Assembly (NCBI GenBank): GCA_035711465.1
Contig: DASTCC010000109.1
Coordinates: forward strand, 1 to 5,349
Reading direction: 5' to 3'
DNA from: DASTCC01 sp035711465
GTDB taxonomy: Bacteria > Acidobacteriota > Vicinamibacteria > Vicinamibacterales > SCN-69-37
DNA: 5,349 nt
The notes under the pieces are model-generated. The model did not search any database and had not been told where the DNA came from. It saw only the letters and a list, made by a program, of their open reading frames with translations. Below, one piece after another: positions 1 to 5,053 of this stretch. Every line of letters starts with the position of its first letter. Position 1 is the first letter of the stretch. Position numbers and translations under genes: made by a program.

Positions 1-724
1 GCGGCGCCAGGTAGCGGCCGTCCATGATGTCGCGATGCACCTGCCGGTACTTCTCGCGCGTCCCGATGTCGATCCAGTAGCCGCGATAGATGTAGGCGAC
101 GAACGTCTCGGCATTGGCGACGAGCGACGGAAAGTAGGCGCGCTCGATCGAGTAGACGGTGTCCTTGGGAATGCGATCGAGCGTCTCCGGCTCGAGCACG
201 TAGATGCCGGCGTTGATGGTGTCGCAGCGAATCTGATCGGGCGACGGCTTCTCGACGAACGCCTCGACGTTGCCCGCCGCGTCGGTCTCGACCAGCCCGT
301 ACGCCGACGGATTGTCGACCGGCGTCAGGACGATCGTCGCCCGCGCCCGACGTTCACGATGGAGTGCCAGCACCGCCGGCAGGTCCACCGCCGTGAAGAC
401 GTCCCCGTTGAAGACGACGACCGGCTCGCCGCGGTGGTCGCCGGCGGCAAACTTGATCGCGCCGCCCGTGCCGAGCGGGTTGGGCTCGACGACGTAGCGC
501 AGGTGGATGCCGAGATCCGAGCCGTCGCCGAAGACCTCCTCGATCCGCCGCGGCTGGTAGTTCAGGCTCAGCACGATCTCGTCGATCTCGGGAATCTGGC
601 GGAGCAGATCGATCTGATACTGAAGAAAGGGCCGATCGAAGATCGGCACGATGGGTTTGGGGGTGTTCAGCGTCAGCGGCCGCAGCCGCGTCCCTTTGCC
701 CCCGGCAAGCAGGATGGCTTTCAT
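1..724 (-). CDS. Sugar-1-phosphate nucleotidyltransferase, mannose-1-phosphate guanylyltransferase type (3' end outside window)
   Basis: Predicted to transfer an NMP from an NTP to a sugar 1-phosphate, giving an activated NDP-sugar (probably GDP-mannose or a related sugar) and pyrophosphate in the cytoplasm. The 241 visible residues form the Rossmann-like PF00483 catalytic domain. The nucleotide-binding signature GGKGTRLRPLT is at residues 8-18, followed by PKP at 22-24. EPNPLGTGGAI lies at 80-90, NGD with a metal-binding Asp at 106-108, FVEKP at 156-160, NAGIY at 171-175, and WIDIG with the second metal Asp at 217-221. The family is usually 330-360 residues with a C-terminal left-handed beta-helix, so roughly 100 residues probably lie beyond the left edge. 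The ATG at 722-724 places the signature at the normal distance from the N-terminus; I see no clear Shine-Dalgarno. It is transcribed divergently from pgsA. The fold and reaction class are secure. The exact sugar is not: a glucose-1-phosphate thymidylyl- or heptose-1-phosphate guanylyltransferase is possible. Confidence 0.85.
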   Translation of the reverse strand, partial: MKAILLAGGKGTRLRPLTLNTPKPIVPIFDRPFLQYQIDLLRQIPEIDEIVLSLNYQPRRIEEVFGDGSDLGIHLRYVVEPNPLGTGGAIKFAAGDHRGEPVVVFNGDVFTAVDLPAVLALHRERRARATIVLTPVDNPSAYGLVETDAAGNVEAFVEKPSPDQIRCDTINAGIYVLEPETLDRIPKDTVYSIERAYFPSLVANAETFVAYIYRGYWIDIGTREKYRQVHRDIMDGRYLAP

Positions 725-801
725 CTCGACCCGCGATGATACCAACTCCGGCGTCGCTGGTCGCCCCGCGCCGCTTCCCTTACAATGGCGCTGAAATCCC
801 G
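725..801. other. Divergent intergenic region between the nucleotidyltransferase and pgsA
   Basis: This 77-base gap is the only real intergenic space in the window and must hold the 5' control signals of both divergent genes unless these start inside their neighbours. It is locally less GC-rich near 736-745 and 779-799. A TATCAT hexamer reads on the minus strand at 736-741, and a TACAAT hexamer reads on the plus strand at 781-786. Neither has a convincing -35 partner. I see no operator-like inverted repeat. Confidence 0.5.
781..786 (+). promoter_or_regulatory. Possible -10 element for pgsA
   Basis: TACAAT matches five of six bases of the sigma-70 -10 consensus and lies 15 bases before the pgsA ATG. 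A transcript starting about seven bases downstream would have a very short leader, which would fit the absence of a Shine-Dalgarno before pgsA. The best -35 match at 17-base spacing (TGGTCG, 758-763) has only three of six bases, so this is a weak call. Confidence 0.3.
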
Positions 802-1431
802 ATGAATCTCCCCAACGCGCTGACGCTCGGGCGGATCTTCCTGGTGCCGCTCCTGGTCGTCGTGCTCCTGACCAACTCGAAGGACTGGCACATCCTCGGG
901 TTCTCGAAGGAACTTGTCGGCGCGCTGATCTTCGGCCTGGCTTCGATCACCGACTGGCTGGACGGCTTTCTCGCGCGCCGGCGCGGGCAGGTGACGCCGT
1001 TCGGGCAGTGGATGGACCCGCTGGCCGACAAACTCCTGGTCACCGCCGCGCTGATTTCGCTCGTGCAGATGGATCTGGCGCCGGCCTGGATGGTGGCGGT
1101 GATCCTCGGCCGCGAGTATGCGGTGACGGTGCTGCGCAGCATCGCCCACGCCAGAGGCTATGCGATGCCGGCCTCACCGCTCGGCAAGATCAAGCTGGTG
1201 GCGCAGGTGGTCGCGATCCTCGTGCTGATCCTCGGCCGCCACAACCTGCAGGACCTCGTCCTCATCGGCCACTTCGCGCTCTGGGTCGCGACCGTGGCGG
1301 CGCTCGTCTCGGCGGTGGACTACGTGCGCCGGTTCAACGCGATCATGAACGGCCGGCCGATGGTCGGCGACGCCGGCGCGCGGGCGCGGACCGACGAGCC
1401 GCCCGACCGCGTCAGCGTTCGAGGCCTTTGA
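802..1431 (+). CDS. pgsA: CDP-diacylglycerol--glycerol-3-phosphate 3-phosphatidyltransferase
   Basis: Integral inner-membrane enzyme (209 aa) that condenses CDP-diacylglycerol with glycerol 3-phosphate to phosphatidylglycerol phosphate and CMP, the committed step to phosphatidylglycerol and cardiolipin. The full CDP-alcohol phosphotransferase signature D-x2-DG-x2-AR-x8-G-x3-D-x3-D is intact: D51, D54, G55, A58, R59, G68, D72 and D76. Hydrophobic segments lie at about 12-24, 38-50, 79-90, 93-103, 132-144 and 152-172. The PgsA-like GREYAVTVLR (103-112) and SPLGKIK (125-131) favour PgsA over phosphatidylserine synthase. The ATG at 802 is chosen because MNLPNALTLGR is the usual PgsA N-terminus. 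An in-frame ATG at 736 would add 22 non-conserved residues. The last 26 or so residues are a hydrophilic tail, and their final codons overlap the 3' end of bamD on the other strand. No clear ribosome binding site is seen. Confidence 0.93.
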   Translation: MNLPNALTLGRIFLVPLLVVVLLTNSKDWHILGFSKELVGALIFGLASITDWLDGFLARRRGQVTPFGQWMDPLADKLLVTAALISLVQMDLAPAWMVAVILGREYAVTVLRSIAHARGYAMPASPLGKIKLVAQVVAILVLILGRHNLQDLVLIGHFALWVATVAALVSAVDYVRRFNAIMNGRPMVGDAGARARTDEPPDRVSVRGL

Positions 1432-2200
1432 TCTCCGCCATCAGCTTGCGCGCCTGCTCGGCGCGCTTGCCGTTCGGGAACTGCTCGAGCAGCTGCTCGA
1501 ACCGGACGCGTGCCTCCGGCGCCCGGCCCATCTTCAGGAACGAATCGCCGAGATAGAACATCGCGTCCTCGCGCTGCGAGAACTGCGGGTCGTCCTTGAG
1601 CAGCGGCTCGAACCGGCCGACGGCGCCGACGTACCAGCGCTGGCGGTAGTAGGTGAGGCCGACGCGGAACTCCGACTGCGACAGCCGGTCGCGCACCTCG
1701 CGGCGGAGCGTCTCGGCCTCCGCGCGCCGCGGGCTGTTCGGATAGTTCTGCAGAAAGGTGTCGAACTCCTTGAGCGCGTCGATCGTCGCCGTCTGATCGC
1801 GCCCCGGTTTCAGCATCTGGCGCATCACCGAGACGGCGAGCTGGAACTGGGCGTAGTCGGCGCGCTCGTGCAGCGGGAAGAACGTCAGGAACTCGCGGAA
1901 TTCGTTGGCAGCGAGGATGTTGGTGTCGACGCGATCCTCGCCGAGATACGTGTCGCCGACGCCGAGCTTGGCGTCGTGGCGGAACGGGCTCTGCGGATAG
2001 GTGTCGATGAGACGACGAAAGTACTCGCGGGCCTCGGTCCAGTGCTCCTGCTTCAGCGCCTCGGCGCCGCGTTCGTAGAGGAACTTGTCGGCGTCGGCCG
2101 ATCCCATCGGCGGCAGCGGCGCCTCTTTGCTGCACGCGCCGACGCCGGCGAGCACGATCACGATCGCTGCCAGGCGCGCCGCGCGACGAATCTCACTCAT
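1412..2200 (-). CDS. bamD: Outer-membrane protein assembly factor BamD (lipoprotein with TPR-like repeats)
   Basis: BamD is the essential lipoprotein of the BAM complex, which folds beta-barrel proteins into the outer membrane. It is anchored in the inner leaflet and faces the periplasm. The 262 aa product (E. coli BamD is 245) begins with a basic start (R5, R6, R9), a hydrophobic stretch at 10-21 and the lipobox V20-G21-A22-C23, with C23 the lipidated residue. TPR-like helices follow: a first repeat at about 42-69 containing EAREYFRRLIDTYPQSP (56-72), a second at about 77-109, a third at about 140-154 ending in NYPNSP, and further repeats to the C-terminus (RFEQLLEQFPNGKRAEQARK). ATG 2198-2200 is preferred because it puts the signal peptide at the N-terminus; an in-frame ATG 147 bases upstream would bury it inside the protein. 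A GGAGG lies 12 bases before the start, somewhat too far, with a weaker AGAG closer. It is the last gene of the minus-strand string, 31 bases after the epimerase. A general TPR lipoprotein such as a CpoB-like factor is the main alternative. Confidence 0.85.
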   Translation of the reverse strand: MSEIRRAARLAAIVIVLAGVGACSKEAPLPPMGSADADKFLYERGAEALKQEHWTEAREYFRRLIDTYPQSPFRHDAKLGVGDTYLGEDRVDTNILAANEFREFLTFFPLHERADYAQFQLAVSVMRQMLKPGRDQTATIDALKEFDTFLQNYPNSPRRAEAETLRREVRDRLSQSEFRVGLTYYRQRWYVGAVGRFEPLLKDDPQFSQREDAMFYLGDSFLKMGRAPEARVRFEQLLEQFPNGKRAEQARKLMAEIKGLER

Positions 2201-2231
2201 CGATGACTCTGCCCTCCCAGGGACGCCCGCA

Positions 2232-3179
2232 TCATTGCCCGACGCGCACCAGCGCGTCGAGCCACTCGCACTCGGCCGCGAGGCCGTCGGCCAGCGTGTG
2301 CGAGGGCGCGAAGCCCAGATCGGCCCGCGCCCGACTCGTGTCGGCAAACGTGTCCCGCATATCGCCCTTCTGTGCCGACTCGCGCCGGATGTCGAGGGAT
2401 CGCCCGGTCAGGCGCCCGATCTGATCGAGCACCTGGTTGATGGAGACGCGGCTGCCGCCGCCAATGTTATAGACGGCGCCGGGCCGCCCCCGGTCGCCCG
2501 CTGCCATCGTCGCCGCCACCGCATCGGCGACGAAGGTGAAATCGCGGGTCTGCTCGCCGTCGCCGTAGAGCGCGATCGGCTGGCCGTTCAGCGCCGCGCG
2601 GATGAACCGATGAAAGCCCATATCCGGCCGCTGCCGCGGCCCGTACACCGTGAAGTAGCGCAGCGAGACCGTCGGCACCCGGTAGTTGGCGAAGTACAAG
2701 TGACACAGGTGCTCGGCGGCGAGCTTGGTGACGCCGTACGGCGACACCGGCTGTACGTAGGCGTCCTCGCGCATCGGGATCGCGGCGACGTCGCCGTAGA
2801 CCGAGGAGCTCGACGCGTAGACGAAGCGCTCGATCGGCCGGTCCTTGACCGCTTCGAGGAGGCGCTGGCTCGCGTCGACGTTGTGCGACGTGTACGCGAG
2901 AAACTCCTGACCCCAGCTCCGCCGCACGCCGGCCTGCGCGGCGAGATGAAAGACGTGCGTGACGCCGTCGAGCAGCGCGCCCAGGTCGGCCGTCTGCAGC
3001 GAGTCTTCGACGAACCGGAAGCGCGCTGTCGGAATCGCCGAGAGGTTGGCTTCCTTGATCGCACGCGGGTAGTAGTCGGTGAAGCAGTCGATGCCGACGA
3101 CGTCCGCGCCGCGGGCAAGGAGCGCCGTCGACAGGTGCGATCCGATGAAGCCGGCCGTGCCGGTGACCAACGCTTTCAT
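2232..3179 (-). CDS. NAD-dependent nucleotide-sugar epimerase (UDP-glucose/UDP-glucuronate 4-epimerase type)
   Basis: A 315 aa extended short-chain dehydrogenase/reductase that probably inverts C4 of a UDP-sugar through a transient 4-keto intermediate, supplying precursors for surface polysaccharide. The NAD-binding GTAGFIG is at residues 7-13, with D31 at the end of beta-2 expected to contact the adenosine ribose. The catalytic set is S124/S125 in ASSSSVYG (122-129) and the YxxxK pair Y148/K152. RYFTVYGPRQRPDMG (174-188) and GDGEQTRDFTF further on are nucleotide-sugar binding motifs. The CFTDYY segment (32-37) and RPDM resemble UDP-glucuronate 4-epimerases more than classical GalE, but a UDP-glucose 4-epimerase or a 4,6-dehydratase-like relative cannot be excluded. 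The ATG at 3177-3179 overlaps the thioesterase stop as ATGA and has a GAGG seven bases upstream; an in-frame ATG 36 bases earlier would add 12 residues before the Rossmann strand. Complete, with all key residues present. Confidence 0.88.
   Translation of the reverse strand: MKALVTGTAGFIGSHLSTALLARGADVVGIDCFTDYYPRAIKEANLSAIPTARFRFVEDSLQTADLGALLDGVTHVFHLAAQAGVRRSWGQEFLAYTSHNVDASQRLLEAVKDRPIERFVYASSSSVYGDVAAIPMREDAYVQPVSPYGVTKLAAEHLCHLYFANYRVPTVSLRYFTVYGPRQRPDMGFHRFIRAALNGQPIALYGDGEQTRDFTFVADAVAATMAAGDRGRPGAVYNIGGGSRVSINQVLDQIGRLTGRSLDIRRESAQKGDMRDTFADTSRARADLGFAPSHTLADGLAAECEWLDALVRVGQ
3176..3179 (-). other. ATGA stop/start overlap, thioesterase to epimerase
   Basis: The TGA stop of the thioesterase and the ATG of the epimerase share four bases (ATGA on the minus strand). 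This is a classic arrangement for translational coupling by reinitiation and supports co-transcription of the two genes. Confidence 0.85.
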
Positions 3180-3571
3180 GCAAACGCCTCGCGCACCCGT
3201 TCGGGCAGCCGGCACGGGCGGCCGTCGCGGCCGAGCGCCGCGTGACTGGTCCGTCCCACCGCCGCCGGGCCGTCCTGCCCGTTGACGAAGACCTCGTACG
3301 AGAACTCCATCCGCACCGGCGAGGCGACGCGTCCCTCGGTGCGAATCTCGATCTCGTCATCGTACCGCGCCGGCCGCCGGTAGTCACACGTCGCGCCGAT
3401 GACCGGCAGCAGCACGCCTTCCGCCTCCATCTCGCGGTAGGTCCAGCCGAGATGGCGAAGCAGATCGGCGCGTGCGACTTCGAACCAGACGAAGTAGTTG
3501 GCGTAGTAGACGACGCCCATCTGGTCGGTCTCGGCGTACCGGACGCGCAGCTGTGTAGTCGACTGGGGCAT
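3176..3571 (-). CDS. Acyl-CoA thioesterase, YbgC/4-hydroxybenzoyl-CoA thioesterase family (hotdog fold)
   Basis: A 131 aa single hotdog-domain protein, the usual size for the family, predicted to hydrolyse acyl-CoA or acyl-ACP thioesters in the cytoplasm as an oligomer. The active-site signature is at the N-terminus: RYAETDQMGVVYYANYF at residues 11-27, with D16 the expected catalytic acid and G19-V20-V21-Y22 the conserved turn at the start of the central helix (VWFEVARADLLRHLG). Y23 stands where many YbgC proteins have His. CDYRRPARYDDEIEIRT in the middle is the typical second strand pair. The usual partners of ybgC, the tol-pal genes, are not next to it here; it lies five bases after rpe and overlaps the epimerase by four. 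No clear Shine-Dalgarno precedes the ATG at 3569-3571, so translation may depend on coupling to rpe. The family is secure, the substrate unknown. Confidence 0.88.
   Translation of the reverse strand: MPQSTTQLRVRYAETDQMGVVYYANYFVWFEVARADLLRHLGWTYREMEAEGVLLPVIGATCDYRRPARYDDEIEIRTEGRVASPVRMEFSYEVFVNGQDGPAAVGRTSHAALGRDGRPCRLPERVREAFA
3187..3190 (-). promoter_or_regulatory. Ribosome binding site of the epimerase
   Basis: GAGG reads on the minus strand seven bases before the ATG at 3177-3179, inside the 3' end of the thioesterase gene. It supports that start over the in-frame ATG further upstream. Confidence 0.55.
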
Positions 3572-3576
3572 CGAGG

Positions 3577-4248
3577 TCAGCGCAGCTGCGGCTGTTCCGC
3601 TGACGCGCGCAGCTGACGCACGGCCTCGGCAGGGTCGGTGGTCCCGAACACGGAATGGCCGGCGACGAAGATCGACGCCCCCGCGTCGACGAGCGCGCGG
3701 ATGTTGGTGGTGTCGACGCCGCCGTCGACCTCGATCGGCGTCGAGAGCCGCCGCGCGTCGAGCATCGCCCGGGCCTCGGCGACCTTGGCGACGCTGTGCT
3801 CGATGAACTGCTGCCCGCCGAACCCGGGGTTGACGGACATCACCAGGAGATGATCGAAGACCCCGGCGACGTCTTTGATGGCGCTGACCGGCGTCGACGG
3901 GTTGATCGCCACGCCGGCCCGGGCGCCGAGCTCGCGAATCCGCGACAGCGTCCGGTGCAGGTGCGGCAGCACTTCGGCGTGGACCGTCACCATCGCCGCG
4001 CCGTTAGCGACGAACTCCTCGAGATAACGATCCGGCGCCTCGATCATCAGATGCACGTCGAGCGGCACCTTGGCGATGCGTGCGAGCGCCTTGACCACCG
4101 GTTGGCCGATGGTGATGTTCGGCACGAAGTGCCCGTCCATCACGTCGACGTGGACGAGGTCGGCGCCGCCGCGTTCGACCGTGTGCACGGCCTCGGCGAG
4201 GCGGGTGAAGTCGGCGGACAGAATCGACGGCGCGATTCGGATGCTCAC
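3577..4248 (-). CDS. rpe: Ribulose-phosphate 3-epimerase
   Basis: Interconverts D-ribulose 5-phosphate and D-xylulose 5-phosphate in the non-oxidative pentose-phosphate pathway; cytoplasmic, metal-dependent TIM barrel. The 223 aa product has the usual full length. Family landmarks are complete: APSILSADF at 6-14; HVDVMDGHFVPN at 33-44 with metal ligands H33 and D35 and catalytic D38; DVHLM at 64-68 with metal ligand H66; MSVNPGFGGQ at 137-146 (phosphate-binding glycine loop); and VDGGV at 174-178 with D175 as the second catalytic acid and metal ligand. The start codon is GTG (4246-4248), backed by a strong Shine-Dalgarno and by the normal N-terminus (SIRIAPS). Its GTG overlaps the stop of the PASTA gene by four bases (GTGA). 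An operon with the upstream PASTA and rsmB genes is likely. Confidence 0.96.
   Translation of the reverse strand: MSIRIAPSILSADFTRLAEAVHTVERGGADLVHVDVMDGHFVPNITIGQPVVKALARIAKVPLDVHLMIEAPDRYLEEFVANGAAMVTVHAEVLPHLHRTLSRIRELGARAGVAINPSTPVSAIKDVAGVFDHLLVMSVNPGFGGQQFIEHSVAKVAEARAMLDARRLSTPIEVDGGVDTTNIRALVDAGASIFVAGHSVFGTTDPAEAVRQLRASAEQPQLR
4245..4248 (-). other. GTGA stop/start overlap, PASTA gene to rpe
   Basis: The TGA stop of the PASTA gene overlaps the GTG start of rpe by four bases on the minus strand, suggesting translational coupling between the two. Confidence 0.85.
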
Positions 4249-5036
4249 CGGCTCACCTCGATCGAGATCGGCTCTTCGAGCGCGATCTGAAACCCCGCCT
4301 GCGGCGTCTGGCGCACGACGATGCCCGAGGGCAGGCCCGGGTAGGGGACCTCGGCGGTGAGCGCGACGCGGAAGCCGCGCGCGCGCAGCACCGCGGCCGA
4401 TCGCGCCCCGAACGTGCCGATGAGATCCGGCATCACGAAACGGACGCCGGCCTCGCCGCGGTTGACGAGCAGCGCCACGGTCGCACTCTTGGCCTCCGCG
4501 GCCGGATCCTGGGCGATCACGCTGCCGGTCGGGTAAGCCGACGTCCGCACCTCGGAGCGAAGACCGACCTCGATACCGGCTTGCGCCAGCGTGATCTCGG
4601 CGGCCCGTTCCGTCTGTCCCGCGATCGCCGGTAGTGCCGGCGCGCTCTGGCCGTCGCTGAGGCGGATGCGGACGGCTCGCTGACGCCGGAGCACCGACCC
4701 GGGTTCGGGCTCCTGGGCGAGGACGTGATCGGCAGGGATCTTGGGGTCGGCGCGGCGCTGTGGTTCGAGCCGCACGGCCAACCCGACTCTCGCCAGCTCC
4801 GCGGTGGCTTCGGCGATCGGCTTGCCGCGGATGTCTGGCACTTTCACCTCGCGCGCACGGCTGGCAACGCCGGCGGCGGCGAGAAAGAAGATGAAGTAGG
4901 TCCCGAGCAGCGCGCCGCTCAGCACGAGCAGTCGTCCAAGTGTCCAGACGCGGCGGCGCAGCGGGCTTCGCGCCAATACCGGCCGCTTCGTGCGCAATCG
5001 TGTGGCGGAGCCTTCCTTCGGCGCGTCGGCGGGCAT
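4245..5036 (-). CDS. Membrane-anchored protein with three PASTA repeats, no kinase domain
   Basis: A 263 aa predicted bitopic inner-membrane protein. Residues 1-35 are basic and cytoplasmic, with R27-R28-R29 and R35 just before the membrane. Residues 36-58 form one hydrophobic segment, and the rest is extracytoplasmic. Three PASTA repeats of about 65 residues follow: about 64-128 (VPDIRG at 66-71, then VLAQEPEPGSVL at 105-116), about 134-193 (a diverged LPAIAG at 135-140, then VIAQDP at 173-178) and about 200-263 (MPDLIG at 202-207, then IVVRQTPQAG). PASTA repeats in other proteins bind peptidoglycan fragments or beta-lactams and occur on PrkC/PknB kinases and on class A or B penicillin-binding proteins; no kinase or transpeptidase domain is present here. 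The gene lies between rsmB (17 bases) and rpe (4-base overlap). No clear Shine-Dalgarno precedes the ATG at 5034-5036. The domain call is secure; a role as a cell-wall sensor or adaptor is inference. Confidence 0.88.
   Translation of the reverse strand: MPADAPKEGSATRLRTKRPVLARSPLRRRVWTLGRLLVLSGALLGTYFIFFLAAAGVASRAREVKVPDIRGKPIAEATAELARVGLAVRLEPQRRADPKIPADHVLAQEPEPGSVLRRQRAVRIRLSDGQSAPALPAIAGQTERAAEITLAQAGIEVGLRSEVRTSAYPTGSVIAQDPAAEAKSATVALLVNRGEAGVRFVMPDLIGTFGARSAAVLRARGFRVALTAEVPYPGLPSGIVVRQTPQAGFQIALEEPISIEVSR
4253..4259 (-). promoter_or_regulatory. Ribosome binding site of rpe
   Basis: GAGGTGA on the minus strand is a near-perfect anti-16S match; its GAGG core lies seven bases from the GTG at 4246-4248. 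It lies inside the last codons of the PASTA gene and supports GTG as the true rpe start. It is the best Shine-Dalgarno in the window. Confidence 0.7.
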
Positions 5037-5053
5037 TTCGCAGGAAAAGTGTA

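Noticed and set aside
35..739. Long plus-strand open frame opposite the nucleotidyltransferase
   Set aside because: It is antisense to a gene with full family motifs. Its product is rich in Arg, Asp and Val with no recognisable domain, as expected for the complementary strand of GC-rich coding DNA.
736..801. In-frame N-terminal extension of pgsA from the ATG at 736
   Set aside because: The 22 added residues are not PgsA-like, while the protein from 802 starts with the family's usual N-terminus. The extension would also occupy nearly the whole divergent gap.
1353..1370. GGCCGGCC palindrome and a GCCGA-TGG-TCGGC hairpin near the pgsA 3' end, considered as a terminator
   Set aside because: It lies within the pgsA coding sequence, the stem is only five pairs, and there is no following T-run on either strand.
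1320..2135. Minus-strand open frame in another frame across bamD and the pgsA end
   Set aside because: It is a frame-shifted reading of bamD, highly Arg/Ala-rich, without lipobox or repeats; the bamD frame carries the protein motifs.
2085..3245. 386-codon plus-strand open frame opposite the epimerase
   Set aside because: Despite its length it is exactly antisense to the epimerase and the start of bamD, has no domain signature and is Arg/Asp/Val-rich. High GC makes stop codons rare on the opposite strand.
3655..4290. Plus-strand open frame opposite rpe
   Set aside because: It is antisense to a fully motif-complete rpe; composition is Asp/Arg/Val/His-rich with no fold signature.
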